A stretch of 64,000 nucleotides of DNA, from contig NZ_RQEY01000010.1 in NCBI RefSeq assembly GCF_004770105.1, positions 1 through 64,000 on the forward strand, written 5' to 3'. The DNA is from Leptospira andrefontaineae. Its GTDB lineage: Bacteria > Spirochaetota > Leptospiria > Leptospirales > Leptospiraceae. Positions 18,354 through 29,100 of this stretch are shown piece by piece. Position numbers and translations under genes: made by a program. The notes beneath the pieces are model-generated. The model saw only the letters and a list, made by a program, of their open reading frames with translations, did not search any database and was not told the DNA's origin. Within the stretch, counting starts at the first letter, position 1; every line of letters begins with the position of its first letter.

Positions 18354-19127
18354 TTAGAAATTAGGAGGACGTTTTTCTAAGAATGCTCCCATTCCTTCTT
18401 TGGATTCTTTTCCAGAGAATAGATTAGAAAATTCCTTTTTCTCCAATTCCAACCCTTTAGAGAGATGAGTATCCAGACCGTTCTGAATGACAGATTTTGC
18501 GACTGCGACTGCGATCGGTCCTTTTTTCAGAATGGATTCTGCAGTAGCTTTTGCAGTGGCGATCAGATCTTCACCATCTTTAGTAAGTTTATTTAATATA
18601 CCAATCCGATAGGCTTCTTCTGCACCGATCATATCTCCTGTGAAGATAAGTTCTGCTGCCCTTCCGTAACCGATTAGTCTCGCAAGTCTTTGAGTTCCAC
18701 CAAATCCGGGGATCAATCCAAGTGAAACTTCAGGAAGCCCTAATTTTGCTTTTTCGGAACCTATACGGATATCACAAGCAAGTGCAAGTTCAAGTCCTCC
18801 ACCCAATGCAAAACCGTTCACTGCAGCAATAGAAACTAACCTACTCTTTTGGATGCGATCAAATGTGCTTTGTCCTAAAGCTGCAAACTTTTCAGCTCCG
18901 CTCACATTCAATTCTTTCATTTTAGCGATATCCGCTCCGGCCACGAATGCTTTTCCTTGTCCGGTAATGATCACTACGCGGATAGATTCATCTTTTTCTA
19001 AATTACTAATCTCGCTAGTTAATTCGTTCAATAGTTCTTCGTTTAATGCGTTTAACGCAGAAGGGCGGTTGATCTCTAAGATCGCCAGCTTGCCTTCTTT
19101 TTGTAGATGAATCAGTGATTCGCTCAT
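18354..19127 (-). CDS. enoyl-CoA hydratase/isomerase family protein
   Basis: A 257-residue crotonase-fold enzyme that probably hydrates enoyl-CoA in fatty acid beta-oxidation. Motifs: AFVAGADIAKMKEL near 61-74 (CoA/oxyanion loop), ALGGGLELALACDIRIGSE near 107-125 with a catalytic Glu113, and LPEVSLGLIPGFGGTQRL near 130-147 with Glu132. These match the hydratase Glu pair. The gene follows the SpoIIE phosphatase by four bases and precedes DUF192 by six. Coupling of a phosphatase to a metabolic enzyme looks like operon structure more than pathway logic. Confidence 0.93.
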   Translation of the reverse strand: MSESLIHLQKEGKLAILEINRPSALNALNEELLNELTSEISNLEKDESIRVVIITGQGKAFVAGADIAKMKELNVSGAEKFAALGQSTFDRIQKSRLVSIAAVNGFALGGGLELALACDIRIGSEKAKLGLPEVSLGLIPGFGGTQRLARLIGYGRAAELIFTGDMIGAEEAYRIGILNKLTKDGEDLIATAKATAESILKKGPIAVAVAKSVIQNGLDTHLSKGLELEKKEFSNLFSGKESKEGMGAFLEKRPPNF

Positions 19128-19131
19128 ATAT

Positions 19132-20502
19132 TTACTCCATCTCGATGATCAGGAAAAGTGTGTCGTCTTCGAACTCGGCGTCTCCAAAAAATGCGGAGAG
19201 TTCTACTTGGACGGCTTCTTTAAACTGTTTTAAATCGGTAAAAGACTTATTTCTGTTCAGGATTTCAATTAGGCCTTCACTTCCAAGCTGTTTTCCTTGT
19301 GGATTTCGGTTCTCTATCAATCCATCGGTGTATAAAAACAACCTTTCTGCAGACTGGATCGGCAAAGAAACCAGTTCAGCGATCGGCCTTTTGATCCCAA
19401 AACCTAATATACTTCCAGTAGTTTCAATTTCCCTAAAGTCATTTCCATTCTGGGAATGCATTAAATAAGGGTGCCCCCCGTTTGCGAAATGGATCTCTTT
19501 GGAAATGAAATCAAAAAATATATATACTGCAGAAGCATGATGGGACTTGAATTGCCGGAGAAGTGTCTCGTCCAAATATTCCAGCAGTCGGACTGGATGG
19601 AGTTTCAGGCGATAAGGCATGGTCGCTACCATAATTTTGATAAATGATGCGACTAACGCAGAAGCGATCCCGTGACCTGCAATATCGGTTAAGAAAACTC
19701 CTGTGTTTCCTTCCCTTAATTGTATAAAATCGTAAAAATCCCCGCCGATCTCGTTGGGAGTGGATCTAAATACCTCGTATTTAAAACCTTTGATACTTAT
19801 ATCTTCCGGAAATAAAGTCTCCTGCACTTTTCTGGCAATCTGGAGTTCATGTTGCAAGAATCTATACTCAGAATCCAGCTCGGAAGAAATACGAACTAAC
19901 CTTCGGACAATCACAACAATCGTAGTCCCGATCAAACTTAAGATTAGATAAACTACATCCGGAACGAATAGAACTAAAGGAAATCCAGGAAGTGGACCGT
20001 TCTTGAGTTTAAAATAAATAAATCCAAGATGTAATACGATAGAATAAGTAGCAGTTAAGAAACAACCTTTTACTTTCAGACGGAACATTTGGAATAAGAC
20101 CAAAAATCCAACTAGAAGGAAATAATTATTATAAAGTTGTAAACTATGAAGATCGTCGAAGCTATAGAAGGATTCGTTTAAGATCAACATTACCAAAAAG
20201 ATAATGCTAAAGTTTGTACCATGAATGACTGCAGGCAGATATTTTCTTTGGAAAGAAAGAACTAAGCTAAGTATATTTAAACTTAAGATAAGACCGAAGT
20301 AGATGGTCCCATGAGCTGATTTCTGTATTTCAGGGATTAGAGCTAAAAAATAGACTAAAAAGTGGAGAAAAAAAGCGAGTCGAATGAATGATTGATCGAT
20401 ACGGACAAAGTCTTTCCACGCACTTACTTCCCTGTAATTGAACTCAGTTTCCAGGAAAGACCAAGGGTTGAGTATTCCAGCTTTTTTATTGGATAGATTC
20501 AT
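19132..20502 (-). CDS. membrane SpoIIE-type PP2C phosphatase
   Basis: A 456-residue protein with the same plan as that at 7753-9078. About six hydrophobic helices lie at residues 42-205, a linker helix at 210-235 ends with a LQIARKVQETLFPEDISI-type motif, and a SpoIIE phosphatase domain follows from about 245. Metal motifs are VFLTDIAGHG, RLFLYTDGLIENR and EDDTLFLIIEM. Such phosphatases act in partner-switching control of sigma or anti-sigma factors. It overlaps the upstream small gene by 17 bases and lies four bases from the enoyl-CoA hydratase. Confidence 0.9.
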   Translation of the reverse strand: MNLSNKKAGILNPWSFLETEFNYREVSAWKDFVRIDQSFIRLAFFLHFLVYFLALIPEIQKSAHGTIYFGLILSLNILSLVLSFQRKYLPAVIHGTNFSIIFLVMLILNESFYSFDDLHSLQLYNNYFLLVGFLVLFQMFRLKVKGCFLTATYSIVLHLGFIYFKLKNGPLPGFPLVLFVPDVVYLILSLIGTTIVVIVRRLVRISSELDSEYRFLQHELQIARKVQETLFPEDISIKGFKYEVFRSTPNEIGGDFYDFIQLREGNTGVFLTDIAGHGIASALVASFIKIMVATMPYRLKLHPVRLLEYLDETLLRQFKSHHASAVYIFFDFISKEIHFANGGHPYLMHSQNGNDFREIETTGSILGFGIKRPIAELVSLPIQSAERLFLYTDGLIENRNPQGKQLGSEGLIEILNRNKSFTDLKQFKEAVQVELSAFFGDAEFEDDTLFLIIEME

Positions 20503-20917
20503 CTAATATAAATTCGTAAATTTCCGATCCGTTAAATCTGATCTTCATATTGAAGCCTGACTGAAGATATCGGTCTAATTTTTCCGCCAATTCCAAACCT
20601 TCTTTAGAATCCTTAATATTAGAATAATAGAAAGCGGATGATTTTGATTTATAATTATACGGAAATCTTTCGTTAATCAGTAAAGTTACGCGAAATCCGC
20701 CGGGTCTTGTCTCTAAAACGATATGACTCACATCCTTGCGATTCAAGATCCTCTCGTCTATAGGAAGTTCCCAAGGATTGGTCACATCCGAAAAGATCGA
20801 GACTCCATAAAGAAACAAAGCGACTATACATAACAAGAAAGATGTCCTAGCAATATTGCGGGGAAATCTGCAAGTGTTATAAAAAGAGACACCGGTCTTC
20901 ATGAGAGACAGGCACAA
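20486..20917 (-). CDS. small single-pass membrane protein, unknown function
   Basis: A 143-residue protein with one membrane segment at about 25-42 (ARTSFLLCIVALFLYGVSIF) and an exported C-terminal part (residues 43-143) that mixes helices and strands with no familiar motif. Met7 (MKTGVS) is an alternative start. Its stop lies inside the start of the downstream SpoIIE phosphatase (17-base overlap), so the two proteins are probably co-translated. A sensor or partner of that phosphatase is possible, but nothing in the sequence proves it. Confidence 0.65.
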   Translation of the reverse strand: MCLSLMKTGVSFYNTCRFPRNIARTSFLLCIVALFLYGVSIFSDVTNPWELPIDERILNRKDVSHIVLETRPGGFRVTLLINERFPYNYKSKSSAFYYSNIKDSKEGLELAEKLDRYLQSGFNMKIRFNGSEIYEFILDESIQ

Positions 20918-21071
20918 ATCTTACAAAGGGCCTATGAAATGCAAATCAATATCCCTATCTTTCTCTTTCTGATTTTTTGCGATGCAAAGAAAAATACTTT
21001 TCGTTCTAGCTCAAGTTTTGCACATTCAAAGCCGCATGTTTTATGGAAAGAAATCCAAGCTAAATATTGAA

Positions 21072-22079
21072 ATGTGTCGATTGTTTGTCGTATTCCTTCT
21101 TGTTTTTGAAACCTTCTACTCCTGCAAAGAAGAGTTAGGAGATCCAAATCCTTATGCCGAAGTTCTTTCTTCTACACCTCTCTCAAAGATAGAAAACTAT
21201 GTCGGGTTGGGATCTGAAGATTGGTCCTTAAGGATCTATAATCTAGACAAACAAGCCTTAGATTATGTGAATGAATTGAATCGAGTGGATGGATTTACCG
21301 AATCGCCCTCACCTGTTAAAAATTTTGAAACATTCAAATCTACTCTGTTAGATGCTCTGAATTCTCAAACAGGACCGGTTGTTTCTCTTCTCCAAAAAAA
21401 ACTGCTTCGAATTTATGTATGTGAGAATTTAGGCGGTTCTGCAGTTACGGGATTAATTCGTAAAGAAGGCAAATCGATCGGCGGTTTTGTGATCTTAGAT
21501 GTAAATACTCTAAATAGGAACGCAAACGATTGGATCAGTTATAAAGAAAACTCTACATTCCAAAAAGGAAATATAAAGATACGAATTCGGATAGAAGAGG
21601 AAAAACAAAATACTAAGGCCAATGCACTTAGTTATATTTTATTACATGAATTCGGGCATATTCTCTCAGAAACTGAAAATATAGGTCCAAGTTTTTTTTT
21701 GGCAAAAAGATCTTTTAAAAATTCTGAATTTTACAAAGCAGCTTGGAAATCGGAGAAGGTCAGCTATTTCGATGATTCCACTTTTATTCTGAGGCCTCAG
21801 ATCCGATTTTATTCTGAATCACTTTCTTTAGACGAGAACTGGGAGAAAATTTATCCGATCCTCTCTAAAACACCTTTCCCTACATTATATTCGGCAACAA
21901 ACGCAGATGATTTTTTTGCGGATTCTTTCGTTTCCTATGTGCATGTAGTTTTAAATAAGAAACCTTGGGAACTCGAAATATTAAAAAATAATAAATCGAT
22001 TTTTAGAATGGAGAATGAGATCCAAAAGGACTCTTTGTTAGAACAAAGAAAAATTATAGAGAAGATAATTTTTCCTTAA
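21072..22079 (+). CDS. lipoprotein with an HExxH metallopeptidase motif
   Basis: I prefer the start at 21072 (MCRLFVV), which gives a 335-residue lipoprotein: a hydrophobic stretch followed by FYSCKE, with the lipid-modified Cys at about residue 18. The zinc motif LLHEFGHI (His192, Glu193, His196) identifies a putative gluzincin/zincin-type peptidase. A third zinc ligand is not certain, and DDFFADSF near residue 275 is a candidate. An earlier Met at 20982 would add a sequence with no signal character. Function unknown; it would act on the cell envelope. Confidence 0.75.
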   Translation: MCRLFVVFLLVFETFYSCKEELGDPNPYAEVLSSTPLSKIENYVGLGSEDWSLRIYNLDKQALDYVNELNRVDGFTESPSPVKNFETFKSTLLDALNSQTGPVVSLLQKKLLRIYVCENLGGSAVTGLIRKEGKSIGGFVILDVNTLNRNANDWISYKENSTFQKGNIKIRIRIEEEKQNTKANALSYILLHEFGHILSETENIGPSFFLAKRSFKNSEFYKAAWKSEKVSYFDDSTFILRPQIRFYSESLSLDENWEKIYPILSKTPFPTLYSATNADDFFADSFVSYVHVVLNKKPWELEILKNNKSIFRMENEIQKDSLLEQRKIIEKIIFP

Positions 22080-22084
22080 TTCGT

Positions 22085-22168
22085 TTTGGCACGCGAAGGC
22101 GCGAAGACCGCTAAGTTTTTTTATCAGTAATTCCAAGATCTTCTCATCTTGGCGCCTTCGCGTGAACC
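22085..22168. repeat. inverted repeat between convergent genes
   Basis: Perfect 13-base arms CACGCGAAGGCGC (22090-22102) and GCGCCTTCGCGTG (22152-22164) enclose a 49-base AT-rich loop with TTTTTTT. It lies exactly between the stops of the metallopeptidase and the chemoreceptor gene and may serve as a bidirectional terminator. The same core is present at 1212-1228 and 10895-10910. Confidence 0.7.
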
Positions 22169-22169
22169 C

Positions 22170-24239
22170 TTATAACTTAAATTTATCCACAGATTTCAGA
22201 AGTCCTTCTGATTGTTGGTGCATTTCTCCTGAGTAAGAAGTTAGATCATCCGCTCCAGAAGCAACTTCCTGGGTTCCCTCTGAGATACTTACGATTGTCT
22301 TAGTGATCTCATCAGTAGCACGTTTCTGTTCTTGGACTGCTTCCTCAATTTGTAAACTGAAACTCATTAAGAAGTTCGCTGATTGATGGATGTCTTGTGT
22401 ATTCTTCTCTTGGGTTCGAACAGATTCCAATACCTTCTTCGCCGATAATCCAAAAGAATCTACAGAGGTTCTAAGTTTACGAAGTATATCGCTCGCTTCT
22501 TTAACCTTAGTGTTTCCATTATGAACTGCATTGTTTGTGGAATCCACAAGTTCTCCAATCTCTTGGACTGAAGATGATGTTTGAGATGCAAGTTTACTGA
22601 TCTCTTCTGCTACCACTGCAAATCCTTTACCCGCTTCTCCAGCACGAGCCGCTTCTATTGCTGCATTCAATGCAAGAAGGTTTGTCTTTTCAGATATTTC
22701 AGTGATGATAGATAAGATCTCGTTGATACGGCTCGCACTCTCACCAATCTCATCCATCGCTTGATTCGTGGCTCCCATCGCATTCTCACCTGTAACGGCT
22801 CGCTCTTGGGATTCTGAAGCTACTTGAGATAATGTTTGCATTTCATTATTGATCGTTCCGATCTGTTCACGAAGAAGAACTACGTTTGTATCTATCTCCT
22901 TCATGTTCTCAATCGCTTTTTCCATTGACCTACGAACATTCTCCGCTGATGCAGCAAGTTCTTCCACCGCTGCTGAAGATTCTTCCGCCGCGGAAGCTTG
23001 TGCTTGGGCTACATCCGAGAAGTTACGACTGGACTCAGCCATTTGGTCCGAAGTACTATTTAGTTTTGTAGAAGAAGTTTTGATATCCAAGATGATCTTG
23101 GAAAGATTCACCTTCATCATATCCATGGACTTGAGTAGTTTACCTATCTCGTCTTCTCTTGCGATCTCTATATGAGAAGTTAGATCCCCATCTGCAATCT
23201 TCTCGGAGAAACCGATCGCTTCTAATAATCCGCTAGTAATTAATTTATTAAAGATCAGGTTTAGAATGATCAGGATCACAACCATAATTATCAAAGAAGA
23301 TAAAATCGTCTGTAAGATCACTCCTCTCATATCAGACCAAAAGATGGAATCTGGGATCGATACTTCTACCGCCCATGGTTTATCATAATTTCCTAATAAA
23401 AATGGGAAAAAATGATGACCCTCTCCTCCTCCATGCAAGGAGAAAGATTTTCCTTTTGCGATCCCTTCAGTGATCTGTTTTAACCATTCTTGGTCCGGAT
23501 TTTTTTTACCAACCAAGGAAGGGTCTTTACCATTCGCAGCATAGGTCCCATTCGGAGAAATAAGTGTAAGATAACCTTCTCCCCTAAACGGTCGGATAGG
23601 CCCCAAGAGTTCCTGTAGATTTTCCATGGCAAGATCTATGCCCACTACTCCGGAAAAACTTCCGCCTCTAAATACAGGTTTCACTATGGAAACCATAAGT
23701 ACATCTTTTCCACCTACAGGATAAGAAAAAGGATCTGCAACATAATCATGAAGTGATTTCTTCGGAACGGTATAGAATGCTCCGGATTCATCCAGGTTTT
23801 CATAATATATTACCGGTTCTGCGATGACAGCACCTTTTGATTTATTGATATAAGGAACAAATCTTCCTGTTCCATCATGATAAGGAGGTTTATTTTTGTA
23901 TCTTGCATCAGGTCCATCGAAACCGTTCGGTTCGAATACTACCCAGGTCCCGAAATAATAATTATTTGCCTCAACTAATTTCCAAAGTGCGGCTACTACC
24001 TCTTCCCTTGTTGGTTTAGAAGTTTCTAATAGAAATTGGGTCCCCCTAAGAGAACCCAATGCTGCATCCAGAAAATCCTTTACCTCATAGGCGAATCGTT
24101 CGCCTGCCATTCTGGATCCATCTTCTACCTGATACTTCAGGCTGAAATAGGATCCGACCGAGTTGATTGCGGTCAAAATGATCGAACCGGAGAGTAAAAC
24201 TACCGATAGATAAAGTGAAATCCTGAATCGAATACTCAT
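22170..24239 (-). CDS. methyl-accepting chemotaxis protein with dCache sensor
   Basis: A 689-residue chemoreceptor. It has membrane helix 1 at about 8-30, a periplasmic double Cache domain at 40-300, helix 2 at 308-332, HAMP at 335-390 and a methyl-accepting signalling domain with the hairpin tip near 510-550 ([20 protein letters not shown]). The Cache part has [13 protein letters not shown] (102-114) and [10 protein letters not shown] (121-130), a ligand-pocket pattern shared with the receptor at 30569 and the kinase at 32658. No C-terminal CheR/B pentapeptide. Residues 277-689 are identical to the receptor at 30569 except one Lys/Arg change. It is 20 bases downstream of an outer-membrane protein gene. 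Confidence 0.93.
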   Translation of the reverse strand: MSIRFRISLYLSVVLLSGSIILTAINSVGSYFSLKYQVEDGSRMAGERFAYEVKDFLDAALGSLRGTQFLLETSKPTREEVVAALWKLVEANNYYFGTWVVFEPNGFDGPDARYKNKPPYHDGTGRFVPYINKSKGAVIAEPVIYYENLDESGAFYTVPKKSLHDYVADPFSYPVGGKDVLMVSIVKPVFRGGSFSGVVGIDLAMENLQELLGPIRPFRGEGYLTLISPNGTYAANGKDPSLVGKKNPDQEWLKQITEGIAKGKSFSLHGGGEGHHFFPFLLGNYDKPWAVEVSIPDSIFWSDMRGVILQTILSSLIIMVVILIILNLIFNKLITSGLLEAIGFSEKIADGDLTSHIEIAREDEIGKLLKSMDMMKVNLSKIILDIKTSSTKLNSTSDQMAESSRNFSDVAQAQASAAEESSAAVEELAASAENVRRSMEKAIENMKEIDTNVVLLREQIGTINNEMQTLSQVASESQERAVTGENAMGATNQAMDEIGESASRINEILSIITEISEKTNLLALNAAIEAARAGEAGKGFAVVAEEISKLASQTSSSVQEIGELVDSTNNAVHNGNTKVKEASDILRKLRTSVDSFGLSAKKVLESVRTQEKNTQDIHQSANFLMSFSLQIEEAVQEQKRATDEITKTIVSISEGTQEVASGADDLTSYSGEMHQQSEGLLKSVDKFKL

Positions 24240-24259
24240 TTTAAATATTCCTTATATAC

Positions 24260-25825
24260 TTAGAAGTTTTGGCTGAAACCTATACTAAACCAAACCAAGT
24301 GAGAAGGAATTTTCTGCAGAAGATATGATTCTCTTACAGATTGCCTCAACTGATCGGGAATAGAAGTGGAGGAATTGATAAAGTCCAGCACCAACTGATT
24401 TGCAGGACCGTTCACCTTCCCAGGATCCACGATCTTGCTGTCTTTGGAACTGGTATTTACATAACCGCCTGTCGCTCCATAATAATTGTCTGTATCATAC
24501 ATATATAAATTAGGTCTATATACGTCCGCCGCCTTGAAAAAGAATTTTCCGAAAAAGAAAGTGAGCGTGGAAGTGATATCCTGGATACCATATCTGTTAT
24601 CTACGATATTATTACTCATCGCATAACCTATATTAACCTGAGGAAGTATTCTGAAAAAATTCCCTTCAAAAAATTCATGTCCCATTGTTAAGGATAGATA
24701 GTTTTTACCAGCCATCAAACCTGCATTCTCTTGAGAGAATTGTGTATAAAAAGAGATAGTTGGATTAGCCCACTGCAAGAAAGGCAATTTCCAAAAGAAG
24801 AAATATTCCTGCCATGCCAAACGAGTGATCTGGGTAGAAGGGTTATTTGCTCCAGCAACTCCTTGTGCTGCGGATGAATTGTATGCTCCTAATGAAGGAG
24901 AAAGATAGGCGGAACTCTTTTGGAAAGTATTATAGAACCAGATACCTGCAGTAAAAGTTCCCCAACTAGTCTTCTCAAAATTATAATAGAATGCGTAGAA
25001 CAATCCATCAGAACGTTTCATACCGTTCTGTTCTTTTTTGAAACCTGGAACGTCCCCACCGCAAGTTGAACCTGTTGTCGGATTTCCCGCCATAAAGTTT
25101 GCCTGAGTATCATAAGGGCAAGCAGAGTTTAACGCATCCGGAGAAGGAGCGGAGAAAGGGCTCAAAGAACCAGCAGATCCTTGTCCAGCATAAGCAGGTC
25201 CGGCTCCTCCAGGATACATTTGGAATCTTCCATCATTATCCCTATCATTACGTTCTGTTAATTGAAAGTTTCCCCAGAATTGAACTTGGAAACCTTTTAA
25301 TGGAGTATTAAAAGTAACAGTAGGTTGGTAAGAAGGAACGAATGTCATCGCTCTATAACTTTCGTTGTCTCTTCGATTTGCGATCTCTCCGGAGAAACTA
25401 AGTCCCCGCCAGATAAAGTCTGTGACCACCTCGTGTATCACTTCTATAGAAGTGTCTCCCCCGTTACCGTTGCTTGAACCCGCACTTGGACCATACATAT
25501 TAGGGGGACCGGTCTCTACATGACCTTGGGGAACATCGGAAACTCTTTGTGGAGCCGTTTTCTTATCTAATGTAGAAGCTCCTACATTCTGTTTTCCTTT
25601 TTCGTAACTTACCTGAGCAACATTATCCTTATCCACGAAGCGGACATAGTCATCATTCTCTGCGACTAATACTTTTTCTTCGTCTTCTAAGATGATCTTA
25701 CCTCGGACCACTTGTCCGTTCTTTAAACGAACGAAATCGGCTGAGAATAATTCTCCGAAACCGAATAGAAAAAATAATCCTGCCACGTAAGCAAGCGGAC
25801 GCTTCGGCCAAACTCCAAGGAACAT
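24260..25825 (-). CDS. outer-membrane beta-barrel-like protein with N-terminal SH3-like segment
   Basis: A 521-residue exported protein. I start it at the ATG at 25825, 33 bases inside the longest frame, because GGAG lies eight bases before it and it opens directly with a signal peptide (MFLGVWPKRPLAYVAG, cleaved near FSA-DFVRL). A short beta segment follows (about 30-75, VRLKNGQVVRGKIILEDEEK). The rest is rich in aromatic alternating strands and ends GFSQNF, a C-terminal Phe as on outer-membrane barrels. The substrate is unknown. Its downstream partner is a chemoreceptor, so it may supply the ligand. Confidence 0.75.
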   Translation of the reverse strand: MFLGVWPKRPLAYVAGLFFLFGFGELFSADFVRLKNGQVVRGKIILEDEEKVLVAENDDYVRFVDKDNVAQVSYEKGKQNVGASTLDKKTAPQRVSDVPQGHVETGPPNMYGPSAGSSNGNGGDTSIEVIHEVVTDFIWRGLSFSGEIANRRDNESYRAMTFVPSYQPTVTFNTPLKGFQVQFWGNFQLTERNDRDNDGRFQMYPGGAGPAYAGQGSAGSLSPFSAPSPDALNSACPYDTQANFMAGNPTTGSTCGGDVPGFKKEQNGMKRSDGLFYAFYYNFEKTSWGTFTAGIWFYNTFQKSSAYLSPSLGAYNSSAAQGVAGANNPSTQITRLAWQEYFFFWKLPFLQWANPTISFYTQFSQENAGLMAGKNYLSLTMGHEFFEGNFFRILPQVNIGYAMSNNIVDNRYGIQDITSTLTFFFGKFFFKAADVYRPNLYMYDTDNYYGATGGYVNTSSKDSKIVDPGKVNGPANQLVLDFINSSTSIPDQLRQSVRESYLLQKIPSHLVWFSIGFSQNF

Positions 25826-25858
25826 AATTTTGTCTCCAATATAAACTAGGGCGGGCAC

Positions 25859-26166
25859 CCTACTATCTCTCGATCTTTCCCAAGTACATAGAGTGATCTT
25901 CTACAGGGCGAGAATCCTTAAGAAGACGAAAAGAAATGTGCATTTATCCTAACTCGTCACTCAAAAAATTTTATTATAAAAAATATTGATAATTTATTTC
26001 TGAACGTTTGAAATGTTTCGATTAGTTTACGTTTTAAGCTTCTCGGAAATCAGGAAAATTTTGCCTTATTCTTTCCACAAAACTACAACAAAGGCTGAGT
26101 GAAAAACCAAGGTCTCCAGTAATTTTTGTTTTCAAAGTGAAGTTTTCGCTTTCTATTAAATAGAGA
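25859..26166. other. AT-rich divergent promoter region
   Basis: About 310 bases without a gene, between the outer-membrane protein (minus) and the large kinase (plus). It is strongly AT-rich in 25970-26060 (TTTTATTATAAAAAATATTG), where promoters for both directions presumably lie. I cannot assign -35/-10 boxes with confidence, and I see no clear palindromic operator. Confidence 0.35.
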
Positions 26167-29100
26167 GTGGGTCCCAAAGATACAAAACAAAAAGATCAGG
26201 ATCTCCAGACGGAGCTAGATACAGCGAACCAACGCATCTCCGAGTTAGAGAAAAAGGTAGAAAAACTATCTCACTCGGAATCTGACAATCGTCTTTTGAG
26301 GTCTTTGATCGATTATTCTCCTTCTGCAATCACGATTGTGAACTCGGATACCGGGATCTTCGAGGTAGTCAACTCAACTGCTGAAATCCTTTTTGGTTAT
26401 ACCAGAGAAGAATTTTTAAAATTAGGTCCTGCAGAAATTTCTCCGGAATATCAACCGGATGGAAAAACTTCCAGAGCGTCCGCCTATGAAAAGATAACGC
26501 TAGCTTTGCAAGGAGAGACGCCGGTATTCAAATGGGATCATTGTGATAAAAACAAACAGATCATTCCCTGCGAAATACATTTAGTAAAGATCCCCGGGTC
26601 TACCAACCTAGTCCGTGGAAATATAATCGATCTTAGAAAAGAACTCGCAGCGGAAGTTCTACTCAAGAGTAGAGAAGAGCAGTTAGATCTTGTTATAAAA
26701 AGTGCAGACCTCGGATTCTGGGATTGGAATATTCCGAAAGGGATTGTAATCCCTAACGAAAAATGTGCAAAGATCTTAGGATATACCTTGGATGAATTCG
26801 AAACTACAAGCGAATTCTGGACTTCGAGGATCCATCCCGATGACCTTCCTCTTATCCAAGAAAGCCTACAAGAACATGTAAAAGGCCAAGCTGAATTACT
26901 CGAAACAGACTTCAGAATGTTATGCAAGGATGGGTCTTGGAAATGGATCCGTTCAAGAGGAAAAGTTTGGGAAAGAGATAAGGATGGTATTCCTATCCGA
27001 GCACTCGGCATTCATATTGATATTACCGAAAAAAAAGAAACGGAAAAGATCTTAGAAGAAAAAGAAAGGACCTTAGATCTTGCAGTCCAAGGTGCCAACC
27101 TAGGTATATGGGATTATAATATCGTAACAAACGAACATCACGTAGATGAGAACTGGCTGAAAATGATAGGCTATCAGCCCGGTGAAGTAACTCCTACTTA
27201 CGAATTCTGGAATGAAAGCCTTCATCCGGAAGATAGGGATAACACAAACGCAGCCTGGCAAAATTACGCGAAAGGAGAATTGTCCTCCTACTCCACAGCA
27301 TTTCGTTTAAAATGCAAAGATGGATCTTATAAATGGATCCTGACCAGGGGAAAAATATCAGAGAGAGATCTAGACGGGAATCCGATCAGAATAATCGGAA
27401 TCCATATTGATATTTCTGAACAGAAGCAGATAGAAGACGAATTAAGAGAAACAAAACTTTTCTTAGACAGAGCCCAAAAGACTGCAAAAATAGGGAGTTG
27501 GGAATACGATATACCCTCCGGCAATATGACTGCGTCCGAAGGTCTTTATCAAATTTTAGAAACAAATGATAGAATGCTTGTCCCTACATTCGATTATATG
27601 CATCCCGAGGATAGGGAAAGAGTAGAGGAACATTTCAAAAGATCGGTAATAGAAGGAATCTCCACTGAAATAGAATATAGGTCCATCACACCTTCTGGAA
27701 AAGAAAAAGTACTTTTAAACAAAACCGATTACATTAAAGACTCCGAAGGAAAAGTTCTCAAACTTTTAGGAACGGTCCAAGACATTACTGAAGAGATCAA
27801 AAGAAAAAAAGAAGAAGAAGACAAAAGAAATATAGAAAGACTCACTTCTTCCATTTCGACAGAATTGATCGATCAACCTATATTAGAAATTGAAGAAGCT
27901 ATCTCTAACTCGATATTAAAGATCACTCAAACATTCAAAATGTCTAGGGGAAATTTAGTATTATATGATACTGAAAAATTAAGCAGAACCCTAATTTACG
28001 AGTTTATCGTTCCGGAAGCAAAAAACCAAGAAGCAAGCTGGCCCACGGAAAGCCAGATAGATCCAAATAATTTTCTCACTAAAAAGATCCTAGACGGGGA
28101 AATAGTTACGCTTCAATTAGAAGATTTTCCTGAATCGGATGCTCGAAACAAAATGCTCTCTCTGTCGATCCAATTTCTGATTGCGATCCCTCTTACCTTA
28201 GAAGGAAAAGTGGTTGGGGCTTTAGGAATGACTTCCGAAATTCCTTTACGTAAATTGGATATGAAATTCGAAGAATTCGAACTCGCAAGCTTAAAGGCGA
28301 TCGGAGAAATTCTTACAAACGCAATTGAAAGAAAAAGAAAACACAGTGAACTCATCGCAGAACGTGACCTTCTCTCTGAGATCATGAAAACTTCAGTTGC
28401 GGCAATCACAGTATTAAGCCCTGAGGGGGAAATATTATACGCGAATTCTTCTGCGGAAAAAGTCCTTGGACTAAATTTAGATCAGATACAAAAAAGAAAA
28501 TACAATGCTCCTGAATGGAAAACTACTTCAATTGATGGCGGAGAATGGACAGTAAACGATCAACCATTCATACGAGTACTTAACTCTGGACAACCTGTAT
28601 ATGATATTAGGCATGCAATAGAAGATGAATTCGGAAATAAAAAATTCTTATCCATCAACGGAGCTCCAATCAAAGATGCTTCCGGTAAGATCAAAAATTT
28701 AGTCTTCCTAGTAACAGATATTACCGAATCACTTCAGGCAGAAAGGGCCTTAAAGTTGAGCGAAGAAAGGCTGAGGCTTGCTTTAAACGCATCTAAAATG
28801 GGAACCTGGAGTTGGAATCTAAAAGACAGAACGGCTCATTGGTCTTCTGATACCGCTTCCATCTTTGGGATTGACCTGCAGGATTTCGATAATGCAACTT
28901 CAGTGTTCATGGATCTTGTCCATCCGGACGATCAAAATCTGATCCGAAAATCGGTAAAATCCAGTCTCCTAGGAAAAGAGAATGCAATCAATTTAGAATA
29001 TAGGGTTTTCCATCCTGATGGTACCATTCATTGGTTAGAAGTCAAAGGCCAAGTATACCGTAACTCTAAAAAGGTTCCAGGAAGAATGGCAGGCATCGTT

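Noticed and set aside
22849..23175. Long plus-strand ORFs inside both chemoreceptors and kinases
   Set aside because: They are antisense shadows of conserved minus-strand coding sequence. They recur in both receptor copies only because the DNA is similar.
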